From Verrucomicrobiota bacterium (GTDB lineage Bacteria; Verrucomicrobiota; Verrucomicrobiia; Opitutales; Opitutaceae), in contig JAEYUW010000013.1 of NCBI GenBank assembly GCA_023432225.1, positions 1 through 22,370 on the forward strand: a stretch of DNA of 22,370 nucleotides. Direction: 5' to 3'. Shown in pieces: positions 1 to 7,811 of this stretch (its first letter is position 1; every line of letters starts with the position of its first letter). The position numbers and the translations under genes were made by a program. The notes below the pieces were generated by a model. It did not search any database. It was not told the origin of the DNA and was given only the letters and a program-made list of their open reading frames with translations.

Positions 1-2
1 AG

Positions 3-35
3 GCCGCAACCCCCTGAGCAGTGGGGGCTTGCGGC
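3..35 (-). terminator. Possible terminator hairpin after tRNA-Met
   Basis: A long GC-rich hairpin lies 11 bases downstream of the tRNA-Met gene, read on the minus strand. The arms are at 3-14 and 23-35 (12 base pairs with one bulged base) around an 8-base loop. Its position fits an intrinsic terminator for the tRNA transcript, but any U-tract would lie beyond the window edge, so this is not proven. Confidence 0.5.
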
Positions 36-46
36 GCTTCGGAAAT

Positions 47-123
<77 letters not shown>

Positions 124-362
124 ACAAGCGAGCGGTCAACGTGCGAACCGCGTTTTGCACTGTCAACGGCGATTTTAAGTTTTTTCCGAGAAAGGTCTTG
201 CTCCACTCCCACGCCATCTTTGTTTTCACCCTTCCTGTTCCTTCAACCAACCCAACAAAAACTCGTCGCGCGCTCTGTCTGAACAGGAGCAGTGCTCGCG
301 GCACAGTCTGATCGCAAGGCGGCCCAGTTGGCCGACCTGTGTATTCGACATACATAGATCCC
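124..362. other. Intergenic region, tRNA-Met promoter and rpsB leader
   Basis: This 239-base divergent region should hold the minus-strand tRNA promoter and the plus-strand rpsB promoter and leader. No convincing sigma-70 promoter for rpsB was found by eye. Two small stem-loops lie just before rpsB: arms 320-324/330-334 (CGGCC/GGCCG) and arms 340-344/350-354 (TGTAT/ATACA), the latter 8 bases before the start codon. S2 operons are often autoregulated through the leader RNA in other bacteria; whether these stems take part is unknown. Short open frames here show no coding character. Confidence 0.4.
161..166 (-). promoter_or_regulatory. Possible -35 box for tRNA-Met
   Basis: A perfect TTGACA occurs on the minus strand, ending 37 bases before the first base of the tRNA, which is the right distance for a sigma-70 -35 box. 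The matching -10 region (around CACGTT) is a poor match to TATAAT, so the call is weak. Confidence 0.3.
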
Positions 363-1262
363 ATGAACGTCACTCCCAAAGACCTCCTCGACGCCGGCGT
401 CCACCTCGGTCACCAGACCAAGCGTTGGAACCCGCGCTCCAAGCCCTACGTGTTCGGTCACCGTCAGGGCATCACCATCATCGACCTCGAGAAGACTCAC
501 GCCGCCTTGGAAAAGGCCTGCGCGTTCCTCGAGAACCTCGTCGCCTCGGGCGATGAAGTCCTCCTCGTCGGCACCAAGCGCCAGGCGCAGGAACTCGTCA
601 AGGAGGCCGCGACCGCGACCGGCATGCCCTACGTCACCACGCGCTGGATGGGTGGCACGCTCACGAATTTCGAGACGATCAAGAAGTCGCTCGCCAAGTT
701 TAAGAAATATCAGGCGCAAGACGCCAACGGCGAACTCGCCAAGTTCTCCTCCAAGGAAGAGTCCGCGATCCGCCGCGAGATGGCGCGCATGACCCGCAAC
801 TTCGATGGCATCGCCAACATCACGGCCCTCCCGGGCGCGATGTTCGTGATCGACGCCGGCTACGAAGCCATCGCGGTCGCCGAAGCCAAGCGCCTCGGCA
901 TCCCGTGCGTCGGCCTCGTCGACACCAACTCGGACCCGACCCAGCTCTCGCACCCGATCCCGGGCAACGACGACGCTGCGAAGTCCATCCGCATCGTTGT
1001 GGAAACGGTCGTCGCCGCGATCCAGTCGGGTCTCGCGCATCGCGAAAACCGCCGCGTCCAGCGCGCCGAGAAGGCCGCCGCTGACGCCGCCGCTGCCGCC
1101 GCCGGCACCACCGCCGACGTTGACGAAGCGCTTGATAAGGTCGTCGCACTCCCGCAGGACGTGAAGGAACTCGTCACCGAGAAGCCCGGTGCGGCTCCGC
1201 GCAAGCGCACGACCCGCACCGCCGGCGCCAAGAAGTCCACCGTTTCCACGGAAGAAGTCTAA
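363..1262 (+). CDS. rpsB: 30S ribosomal protein S2
   Basis: Ribosomal protein S2 binds the small-subunit head/body junction and is needed for S1 docking and translation initiation. The N-terminus carries the family signature: KDLLDAGVHLGHQTKRWNP at residues 6-24. The core (TKRQAQELV, RWMGGTLTNF, DTNSDP, IPGNDDA) follows at the expected positions. The start at 363 gives MNVTPKDLL, matching family N-termini; an in-frame ATG at 339 would add eight unconserved residues. The product is 299 residues against about 240 in E. coli; the excess is an Ala/Lys/Arg/Thr-rich, probably disordered C-terminal tail after about residue 225. tsf starts 25 bases downstream, the classic rpsB-tsf operon. No Shine-Dalgarno motif precedes the start. 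Confidence 0.97.
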   Translation: MNVTPKDLLDAGVHLGHQTKRWNPRSKPYVFGHRQGITIIDLEKTHAALEKACAFLENLVASGDEVLLVGTKRQAQELVKEAATATGMPYVTTRWMGGTLTNFETIKKSLAKFKKYQAQDANGELAKFSSKEESAIRREMARMTRNFDGIANITALPGAMFVIDAGYEAIAVAEAKRLGIPCVGLVDTNSDPTQLSHPIPGNDDAAKSIRIVVETVVAAIQSGLAHRENRRVQRAEKAAADAAAAAAGTTADVDEALDKVVALPQDVKELVTEKPGAAPRKRTTRTAGAKKSTVSTEEV

Positions 1263-1287
1263 GCACTCCAACCTACCGATTACTCAA

Positions 1288-1878
1288 ATGTCCGCTGTTA
1301 CCGCCAGTATGGTGTCTGAGCTCCGCGAGAAGACCGGCGCGGGTATGCTCGATTGCAAGAAGGCCCTCGATGAAACGAAGGGCAACATGGAGGAAGCCGT
1401 CACGCTGCTCCGCAAGAAGCTCGGCAACAAGATCGACAAGCTCGCCAGCCGCGCCACGAAGGAAGGCCTCGTCGAGGCTTACATCCACGTCGGCGGCAAG
1501 GTCGGCGTGATGGTCGAGGTGGGTTGCGAAACCGACTTTGTGGCCAAGAACGACGACTTCAAGGCGTTCTGCCGCGACCTCTGCCTCCAGATCGCCGCCG
1601 CGAGCCCGACCTATGTCTCCCGCGACCAAGTTCCGGAAGCCGAACTCGCCAAGGAGCGCGAAATCGCCGCGGCGCAGATGGAAGGCAAACCCGCCGCCGC
1701 CGTGCAGAAGATCGTCGAAGGCAAACTCGAGAAGTATTTCTCGCAGGTGTGCCTGCTCGATCAGCCGTTCGTGAAGAACCCGGACCGCACGATCAAAGAG
1801 CTCCTCACCGAGAAGGTCGGCACGATCGGCGAGAACATGCAGATTCGTCGCTTCGTTCGCTACCAGCTCGGCGCCTAA
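1288..1878 (+). CDS. tsf: Translation elongation factor Ts (short form)
   Basis: EF-Ts is the guanine nucleotide exchange factor that recycles EF-Tu from GDP to GTP form. The N-terminal UBA-like domain is clear (VSELREKTGAGMLDCKKAL, residues 9-27), followed by the signature TDFVAKN at residues 82-88, which contacts EF-Tu. At 196 residues it is much shorter than the E. coli protein (283) and matches the compact Thermus-type form with a single core repeat. It is the second gene of the rpsB operon and is followed by a strong terminator. The start at 1288 is chosen because MSAVTASMVSELREKTG aligns with family N-termini; a longer frame opening inside rpsB is not credible. No Shine-Dalgarno sequence is visible in the 25-base gap. 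Confidence 0.97.
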   Translation: MSAVTASMVSELREKTGAGMLDCKKALDETKGNMEEAVTLLRKKLGNKIDKLASRATKEGLVEAYIHVGGKVGVMVEVGCETDFVAKNDDFKAFCRDLCLQIAAASPTYVSRDQVPEAELAKEREIAAAQMEGKPAAAVQKIVEGKLEKYFSQVCLLDQPFVKNPDRTIKELLTEKVGTIGENMQIRRFVRYQLGA

Positions 1879-1900
1879 GTCCGCGCTTTGCTTTATCGAA

Positions 1901-1926
1901 CGCCCCACCGTAAGGTGGGGCGTTTT
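1901..1926 (+). terminator. Rho-independent terminator of rpsB-tsf
   Basis: A perfect 9-bp hairpin (arms CGCCCCACC at 1901-1909 and GGTGGGGCG at 1914-1922, loop GTAA) is followed directly by TTTT and further T-rich sequence. It sits 22 bases after the tsf stop codon. The start codon of the next gene follows only 9 bases after the stem. Confidence 0.9.
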
Positions 1927-1931
1927 GCTTT

Positions 1932-2339
1932 ATGAGCGTCACGCAGCCACAAATCATCCAACGCGGTCTCACGAACTGCTGCCCTAATTGCGGCGGCAAA
2001 ACACTGTTTAACCCAGAGAAGCCGCTCGAGCTGAATCGCGCCTGCCCGCAGTGCGGCCTGAAGCTTGAGCGCGAAGAGGGATTTTTCCTCGGCGCCATGG
2101 CGCTGAACTACGGCGTCACGTGCATCGTGTTCCTCACGCCGATCGCGCTGCTGTGGTATTACGGCGTGCTGGGCAACACGGTCGCTGCAATCGTGGCGAT
2201 CGCCGCCGCGCTGCTGGTGCCGCTGGTGCTCTATCGCTCGTCGCGCAGCTGGCAGTTGATGCTGTATTACTTTTTCCTGCCGCAGCATCTCCCGGCGAAT
2301 CGTCGCGAACTATCGGACAACGAAGACGAGAACGTCTAG
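1932..2339 (+). CDS. DUF983-type zinc-ribbon membrane protein
   Basis: This 135-residue protein fits the DUF983 family: an N-terminal zinc ribbon with two CxxC pairs (C17/C20 and C38/C41), the phrase RGLTNCCPNCGGKTLF typical of the family, then two hydrophobic segments (about 57-78 and 81-101) and a short charged tail. The role of the family is not established; members are small inner-membrane proteins. The ATG lies at the end of the T-rich tail of the tsf terminator, so expression needs read-through, a promoter inside the terminator region or a nearly leaderless transcript. AAGGTGGGG upstream could act as a distant Shine-Dalgarno but belongs to the terminator stem. Confidence 0.8.
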   Translation: MSVTQPQIIQRGLTNCCPNCGGKTLFNPEKPLELNRACPQCGLKLEREEGFFLGAMALNYGVTCIVFLTPIALLWYYGVLGNTVAAIVAIAAALLVPLVLYRSSRSWQLMLYYFFLPQHLPANRRELSDNEDENV

Positions 2340-2409
2340 GTCTGATCGGCGTCGGCCGGCGGAGGTTTGCTTTGCATGGTGCGCCTGAATTCCTACGGTC
2401 AGGCCGGCC

Positions 2410-3390
2410 ATGGAATTGATTTCCCAGCAGTCGATCCGGTCCGCGTTACCCGCGGGCGTGTCGGTCATCGTGCCTGTCTACAAGAGCGCCGGCATGTTGC
2501 CCGATCTCGTGGCGCGTTTGCATCCGGTGCTGCGCGGCACGGAGCAGCCCTTCGAACTGGTGCTCGTGAACGATTCCGGTCCGGACGAAACCTGGAGCGT
2601 CATCGAGCGCCTGGCCGCGGAGCAATCCTGGGTCCGCGGCCTGCGCATGATGCGCAATTACGGTCAGCATAACGCGCTGTTGGCCGGCATTCGCGCGGCG
2701 CGCTTCGCCACCATCGTCACGATGGACGACGATCTGCAGCATCCGCCGGAAGAGCTCCCGCGACTATTCGCCGCGTTCGGTCCGGACGTCGACGTGCTCT
2801 ACGGCACGCCGCAGCAGTTGCAGCATGGGCTCCTGCGCGATCTGAGTTCCGCGGTGACGAAGATGGTGCTGAAGGGCGCGATGGGCGCCGGCACCGCGCG
2901 ACTCGTCAGCGCTTGGCGGGTGTTTCGCACCGAGTTGCGCGAAGGCTTCGCAACCTACGACAGCCCGTTCGTGAACATCGACGTGCTGCTCACGTGGAGC
3001 GCCGGCCGCTTCCGCGCGGTTCAGGTCCGTCACGAGCCGCGCGCGAGCGGCTCGTCGAATTACACGGTCGGGAAACTGATCCGACACACGCTGAACATGA
3101 TGACGGGCTTCTCGGTGCTGCCGCTGCAGATCGCCAGTGTCGTCGGGTTTGCTTTCACGCTATTCGGCATGGCGGTGCTCGCCTACGTCGTCGGTCGTTA
3201 CCTGCTGTTTGGCAGCACGGTGGCGGGTTTTCCGTTTCTCGCGTCGATCATTGCCATCTTCTCCGGCGCGCAACTCTTCGCGCTCGGCATCATGGGCGAA
3301 TACCTCGCCCGCATCCATTTTCGCACGATGAACCGGCCGGCCTACACGGTCGCCGAGAGCACACGCCGCCCCGTCGATGAGCAACGCTGA
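2410..3390 (+). CDS. ArnC/DPM1-like polyprenyl-phosphate glycosyltransferase (GT2)
   Basis: A family 2 glycosyltransferase expected to move a sugar from a nucleotide donor to undecaprenyl phosphate on the cytoplasmic face. The GT-A domain covers about residues 16-215: VSVIVPVY at 17-24, VNDSG at 53-57, RNYGQH at 82-87 (also in E. coli ArnC), and the metal-binding DDDLQHPPEE at 106-115. Two C-terminal membrane helices (about 235-264 and 272-297) with GAQLFALGIMGEYLARI between and after them match ArnC/GtrB-type enzymes. Length (326) is close to ArnC (about 322). The frame overlaps the next gene by 14 bases, implying translational coupling. The sugar cannot be read from sequence, but the WecD/WecE neighbours suggest a 4-acylamino-4,6-dideoxyhexose. 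Confidence 0.9.
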   Translation: MELISQQSIRSALPAGVSVIVPVYKSAGMLPDLVARLHPVLRGTEQPFELVLVNDSGPDETWSVIERLAAEQSWVRGLRMMRNYGQHNALLAGIRAARFATIVTMDDDLQHPPEELPRLFAAFGPDVDVLYGTPQQLQHGLLRDLSSAVTKMVLKGAMGAGTARLVSAWRVFRTELREGFATYDSPFVNIDVLLTWSAGRFRAVQVRHEPRASGSSNYTVGKLIRHTLNMMTGFSVLPLQIASVVGFAFTLFGMAVLAYVVGRYLLFGSTVAGFPFLASIIAIFSGAQLFALGIMGEYLARIHFRTMNRPAYTVAESTRRPVDEQR

Positions 3391-4111
3391 CGGTGTCGCC
3401 CGCTCCGGCGTGTTTCTTCCCTGGGATTCCGATTTCTTCGGTTTCCGCATCGGTCGCGCACAGGGCAATCGCCTGACGTCGGCTGCGCGAGAGGAGTTGC
3501 TGCGGTGGTGCGGCGACGAGCGCATTCGCTGTCTCTACTTTCTCGCCGATGGCGAGGATGGCGCCACCCTCGAACAGGCGCACGTCGGCGACTTCAAGTT
3601 CGTCGACTTGCGCGTCGATTTCGCGATCGAACTTGCGCACGCTGTGGCGCTGCGATCGCCGACGGAGTTTCGTCCGGTTCGGTTCGAGGAAATTTCCGTG
3701 ATCGAGTCGATGGCGCGCGGGGCGCATACCGACACGCGATTTTTCAAAGACACTGGTTTTCCGGCCGCGCGCGCGGCGGATCTTTATGCGCGTTGGATCC
3801 AGCGGGATTTTCGCGAGCACCGTGTGCTCGTGGTCGGCGGGCCTGACGGGGCCGTCGCGGGCTATGTGACGTGTCAGCTCGATGCGGCGAGCGGTATCGG
3901 ACGCATTGGCCTGATCGCGGTCGCCGAAGCGGCGCGCGGGCGCGGCCTTGGTCGTGCGCTCGTCCAGGGGGCGCTGGCGTGGTTTCGGGAAAACGGCTGC
4001 CGCGAAGTCCGCGTTGCCACCCAGGGCACGAATCTCGTGGCGCAGCGACTCTACCAGGCTTTCGGCTTTCGCACGGCGGAAACGAGCGTCACTTTCCACC
4101 GCTGGTTTTGA
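3377..4111 (+). CDS. wecD: WecD-like GNAT acyltransferase for a dTDP-4-amino sugar
   Basis: A GNAT-fold protein resembling WecD (RffC), which acetylates dTDP-4-amino-4,6-dideoxygalactose from acetyl-CoA. The N-terminal LPWDSDFFGFRIGR (14-27) is the distinctive WecD-type opening. GNAT motif A is at about 177-200 with the acyl-CoA pyrophosphate loop RGRGLG at 187-192, and the late motif TNLVAQRLYQAFGF at 218-231. Length is 244 against about 224 in E. coli. It overlaps the upstream glycosyltransferase by 14 bases and is followed 2 bases later by the aminotransferase, the same wecD-wecE order as in enterobacterial common antigen clusters. The acyl group could differ from acetyl. Confidence 0.85.
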   Translation: MSNADGVARSGVFLPWDSDFFGFRIGRAQGNRLTSAAREELLRWCGDERIRCLYFLADGEDGATLEQAHVGDFKFVDLRVDFAIELAHAVALRSPTEFRPVRFEEISVIESMARGAHTDTRFFKDTGFPAARAADLYARWIQRDFREHRVLVVGGPDGAVAGYVTCQLDAASGIGRIGLIAVAEAARGRGLGRALVQGALAWFRENGCREVRVATQGTNLVAQRLYQAFGFRTAETSVTFHRWF

Positions 4112-4113
4112 TC

Positions 4114-5250
4114 ATGACGGCGCCCATCCCTTTCAATCACTCCACCGTCGTCGGTCGCGAATACGACTACATCCACCAGGCAATGGCCAGCGGCCAGATC
4201 GCGGGCGATCGGGATTTCTCGCGCCAATGCCAAGCGTTGCTCGAGCGAGAGCTCGGGGTGCGGCGCGCGCTGGTAACGACGTCGTGCACGCACGCGCTCG
4301 AGATGGCGGCCCTCTTGCTCGACCTGAAGCCGGGCGACGAGGTGATCGTGCCGTCGTTCACGTTTGTGTCGTCGGCCAATGCGTTCGTGCTGCGCGGAGC
4401 CAAACCGGTTTTCTGCGACGTCCGGGCCGATACCCTGAACCTCGACGAGGCCAGGCTCGCGACGCTCATCACGCCGCGCACGAAGGCGGTCGTGCCGGTG
4501 CATTATGCGGGTGTGGCGTGCGAGATGGATGCGATCAACGCCCTCGCGCAGCAGCACGATTTTGCCGTGATCGAGGACAACGCGCACGGCTTGTTCGGCA
4601 AATACCGCGGCCGCTGGCTCGGCACGCTCGGCGCGATGGCGACGCAGAGTTTTCACGAGACGAAGAACATCACGTGCGGCGAGGGCGGCGCGCTGCTCAT
4701 CAATGACGCGCGTTTCGCGGAGCGGGCGGAGATCATTCGCGAAAAGGGGACGAACCGCGCGCGCTTTTTCCGCGGACAGGTCGACAAATATTCGTGGGTC
4801 GACCTCGGCAGCAGCTACGTGATGAGCGATGTGCTGGCGGCGTTTCTTTACGGGCAACTTGAGCGGTGGCAGGCGGTGCAGGCGAAGCGCCGCGCGTTGT
4901 GGGAATGTTACGACGCGGCCTTGGCGGAGTGGGCTCAACGCCACGGCGTGCGACGCCCGATCGTGCCGGCGCACTGCGAGCAGGCCTATCACATGTATTA
5001 CCTGCTGCTGCCTGATCTCGACGCACGCACGGCGCTGATCGCGCATCTGAAGGCGAGCGGCATTCTCGCGGTATTTCACTATCTGCCGCTGCATCTGTCG
5101 GAGTTTGCGCGGCAGTGGGGTGGTCGGATGGGCGATTGTCCGGTGACCGAGACCGTGAGCGATCAACTGCTGCGGTTGCCGCTCTTCTATTCGATGAGCG
5201 ACGAACAACATGCGCAGGTGATCGAGGCTATAACCGGTTTTGTTTTGTGA
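4114..5250 (+). CDS. wecE: dTDP-4-amino-4,6-dideoxygalactose transaminase (WecE/RffA)
   Basis: A PLP-dependent sugar aminotransferase of the DegT/DnrJ/EryC1 family that converts dTDP-4-keto-6-deoxyglucose to the 4-amino galacto sugar, with glutamate as amino donor. Identity to E. coli WecE is obvious by eye: PGDEVIVPSFTFVSSANAF (73-91), VPVHYAGVACEMDAI (127-141), and IIREKGTNRARFFRGQVDKY (207-226). The Schiff-base lysine is K184 in SFHETKN, and D155 in EDNAHG should bind the PLP ring nitrogen. Length 378 matches the family (376 in E. coli). The start at 4114 gives MTAPIPFNHS, aligning with MIPFN; a much longer frame upstream lies wholly inside wecD and is rejected. The next gene starts 5 bases after the stop. 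Confidence 0.95.
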   Translation: MTAPIPFNHSTVVGREYDYIHQAMASGQIAGDRDFSRQCQALLERELGVRRALVTTSCTHALEMAALLLDLKPGDEVIVPSFTFVSSANAFVLRGAKPVFCDVRADTLNLDEARLATLITPRTKAVVPVHYAGVACEMDAINALAQQHDFAVIEDNAHGLFGKYRGRWLGTLGAMATQSFHETKNITCGEGGALLINDARFAERAEIIREKGTNRARFFRGQVDKYSWVDLGSSYVMSDVLAAFLYGQLERWQAVQAKRRALWECYDAALAEWAQRHGVRRPIVPAHCEQAYHMYYLLLPDLDARTALIAHLKASGILAVFHYLPLHLSEFARQWGGRMGDCPVTETVSDQLLRLPLFYSMSDEQHAQVIEAITGFVL

Positions 5251-5255
5251 GTAAC

Positions 5256-7697
5256 ATGTCTCCCGCTGCGTCATCTCGCTGGAAGCTCGGTCTCCTGTGC
5301 CTCGTGGTCGCGGCCATCGGCTTGGTGCCTTGGGTGAGGAATCACAAGTTTCTGCGCGATTTCTACGACTACGGATTGTTCATCAACGTGAACGCGCGGT
5401 TCGACCAAGGGCAGCGCTTGTTTGTGGATTTCACGACGCCGGCGCAGTCCGCCACGTTTGCGCTCAACCATCTCGCGGAGCGGCTCGGGGGCGGCACCTA
5501 CGTGGGCATGACCTGGGGAGCCGCGGCGTTGATCGTGTTGATGGCCGTGGGGCTGACGCTCCTGCTCGCGCGCCGTTGGCCGCCGGTGCTTGCGGCGGTA
5601 TTCACGGCGGCGATTGTGGCGTGCAGCGCTTCGCAGCATACGATTGTTTTCTATAACCCGATCGGCGTTTTCGCGATGGCGCTTGTCGTCTGGAGTTTTG
5701 CCCTGGCTCCGTTGTTGCGGCGCGATCAACTGGGCTGGCACGTGTTGGCGGCGATCGGGCTCGTGCTCGGGGGGCTCAACAAGATCAATTTCCATCTGTT
5801 GAGCTGTGCGATGGCGGTGGGCTGGATTGTCTGGGGCGCGATTGCTGCGCGGCCGTCCTGGCGGCAGGTCGCGGCGAGCGTGGGTTTTGTTTTCGGCTTC
5901 GGGATGGTGCTGCCGTTGGTGCTCGAACTCGCCTGGACCGGCGCGGATTTGCGCACGTGGTATTACAACGTCATCCAGCTCCCATTGAGCGCGCGCGGCG
6001 GGCGGGTGGGGATGTTGTCAGAGGCGAAATTGTATTTCTCGACGCTGCACGATTATTACGGCGCGCTGCGCTTGCCGCTGAGCAGTCTGGTCGTGTTGGC
6101 GTTGCCGTTGCTGGCGGTGCCGATGGCGTGGGTGACGTGTCGTTCGCAGGGCACGTGGCTGAGTCGCGGGTTCGCCCTGGTTGCGGGTGTTTGTGGCGCG
6201 TTGTCGGCGGCGGCGTTGCTGCTCACGAACAACGAGATTGTTTATGTCACCATAGCTGCGGCGCTGGTGATGCTGGCGGGCCTTTGGCTTGGCTTCGGGT
6301 TGCCGACGCGAGGCTGGATGCCGTGGCTGTTGCTCGGTCTGCCGGCAGTGCTGGTCGGCCTGTGCGGATGGGAGTCAGCCTGGCAAGGGCAGCGTTCGCA
6401 GTTCGGGCACGCGCAGGATCCTCGGTCGAGCTACCTGTCGGGCGACAGGATTGGTCCGGATTTTAGTTACCTGCGCGATCTGTCGATTCCGACCAGCCTG
6501 GCGGGCACGTTTGGGGACTTTGCACGCTATCGAGGAGCGCTGGGCGCGGAGGCAAGTCAGGTTTTCTACGGTCCGGGCACCGAGTGGCTCGAGAGGATCT
6601 GGCCAATGCCCAAAGTGCGTGGCTTGCCCGTGGTGGCGGCGGCGTTCGAGAGTGAGCGAGAGTTGGCGCGGTTGCATCGGGACGTGATCGACGGCGGCCC
6701 CTATCGGCACGTGATCGTGCTCGAGGCGTGGAACTCCTGGCCGATCTCGGTGCAGCTGGCGTTCATGCGCCATTTCACCGTGGAGCGAGTGGGGAACATC
6801 TATGTTCACCACAAACTGCGCCCGGGGGTGCTGTGGGCGCGCCCGGTGAGTTTTCATGAAAACATCGGCGGCAACGTGGAGAGCACGCGCCTGATTTCGG
6901 ACATGCCCATGCGCTTGTTGGCGGACGGGCGGCGGTTCGTAGGCACCGATCGTGGAGCTGGCTTTCTCGAGATTGATGCGCCCAGCTACCGTGTGTCGGG
7001 TGAAGCGGTTTTGCGCCGCCTCGCGAATGGGCCGGCACACATGCCGGTGAAGTTTGAAGCCTATGCGACGCGAGGAGCGGATCGTTACCTGCGTTGGAGC
7101 CAGGAGTTGTCGCTGCCGGACGGCGTTGACGAACTCATCGTGCCTACGGGGCAGATCGACGCCAGCGGTTTGAACCTGATTCTTTCGGTCAGCGTTCCGG
7201 AATCCGCGGCTGGGGCGGTGGCAGGTGGGTGGCGCGAGCCACGCTTGTGGAATACGGTCGAGGCGGACAAGCATCTGCCGTTGCTTCAAGAGGCTTCGCG
7301 GCAGGGCTACAGTGCTTCCGACGCTTTACGCGCAGCGCTGCTTCCGCCCGCGCTCGCGAGCTCGGAGGTGTTTGTGCGCGATGTAACTTTGCGTGACGGT
7401 GCGTGCTGGTTGCCGCCCGGCGGAGAAGTATGGATCCGGCTCCCGGGAATCGTCCCGAGTATCGAGCTTTCTGCGGTGACCACCGACAGTGCCCCCCGAA
7501 GCAGGCCGCAATTGCGCGTGGCCTATTACAAGGGCGGGCGACTCGAATTTTTTCACCCCACGTTCGACGAGGCCACTGGCAGAGCGGACTATCGTGCGTG
7601 GTCCTCGGAGAATGGCGGCTGGCTGGTCATCTTGGCCGACCCACATCGCACGTCGCCTCCGTTTGTCGTTAAATTTGGGGCGGTTAAGCTAGATTAA
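5256..7697 (+). CDS. Large multi-pass membrane protein, probable GT-C glycosyltransferase
   Basis: This 813-residue protein has an N-terminal half of about ten hydrophobic segments (roughly residues 9-27 and 83-400) and a soluble C-terminal half of about 390 residues with no domain I recognise. After the first membrane segment comes an acidic extracytoplasmic loop with D35, D38 and D58 (RDFYDYGLF, GQRLFVDFTTP), resembling the catalytic first loop of ArnT/PMT-type GT-C enzymes that use polyprenyl-phosphate sugars. It starts 5 bases after wecE, so it belongs to the same operon as the ArnC-like enzyme, which would supply its donor. The start at 5256 is chosen because the longer frame runs inside wecE. 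The acceptor is unknown. No clear terminator follows. Confidence 0.7.
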   Translation: MSPAASSRWKLGLLCLVVAAIGLVPWVRNHKFLRDFYDYGLFINVNARFDQGQRLFVDFTTPAQSATFALNHLAERLGGGTYVGMTWGAAALIVLMAVGLTLLLARRWPPVLAAVFTAAIVACSASQHTIVFYNPIGVFAMALVVWSFALAPLLRRDQLGWHVLAAIGLVLGGLNKINFHLLSCAMAVGWIVWGAIAARPSWRQVAASVGFVFGFGMVLPLVLELAWTGADLRTWYYNVIQLPLSARGGRVGMLSEAKLYFSTLHDYYGALRLPLSSLVVLALPLLAVPMAWVTCRSQGTWLSRGFALVAGVCGALSAAALLLTNNEIVYVTIAAALVMLAGLWLGFGLPTRGWMPWLLLGLPAVLVGLCGWESAWQGQRSQFGHAQDPRSSYLSGDRIGPDFSYLRDLSIPTSLAGTFGDFARYRGALGAEASQVFYGPGTEWLERIWPMPKVRGLPVVAAAFESERELARLHRDVIDGGPYRHVIVLEAWNSWPISVQLAFMRHFTVERVGNIYVHHKLRPGVLWARPVSFHENIGGNVESTRLISDMPMRLLADGRRFVGTDRGAGFLEIDAPSYRVSGEAVLRRLANGPAHMPVKFEAYATRGADRYLRWSQELSLPDGVDELIVPTGQIDASGLNLILSVSVPESAAGAVAGGWREPRLWNTVEADKHLPLLQEASRQGYSASDALRAALLPPALASSEVFVRDVTLRDGACWLPPGGEVWIRLPGIVPSIELSAVTTDSAPRSRPQLRVAYYKGGRLEFFHPTFDEATGRADYRAWSSENGGWLVILADPHRTSPPFVVKFGAVKLD

Positions 7698-7720
7698 CGG
7701 CATGTGCCTGTGTGCAAAGC

Positions 7721-7811
7721 TGGCGGAGAGGGTGGGATTCGAACCCACGTTAGGGTATTAGCCTAAACCGCATTTCGAGTGCGGCGCGTTCAACCACTCT
7801 GCCACCTCTCC
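7721..7811 (-). tRNA. tRNA-Ser(CGA)
   Basis: A 91-nt tRNA with encoded CCA (7721-7723), acceptor stem GGAGAGG, anticodon CGA in the loop CTCGAAA, T-arm GTGGGTTCGAATCCCAC and discriminator G73. The long class II variable arm (TTAGG paired with CCTAA) is diagnostic of tRNA-Ser. It reads UCG codons. It converges with the glycosylation operon. No direct repeat of its 3' end that would mark an integrated element was seen nearby. Confidence 0.96.

Noticed and set aside
339..362. Upstream in-frame ATG for rpsB
   Set aside because: It adds eight residues not found in S2 proteins; the start at 363 matches the family N-terminus.
243..1271. Minus-strand open frame of 342 codons across rpsB
   Set aside because: Shadow of rpsB, with G/R/D/V-rich composition and no recognisable domain.
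3871..4113. N-terminal extension of the WecE frame
   Set aside because: It lies entirely inside wecD in another frame and has no homology; WecE proteins start at the MTAPIPFN equivalent.
7721..7811. tRNA-Ser as the edge of an integrated island
   Set aside because: No integrase, no duplicated tRNA 3' end and no change in composition on either side.
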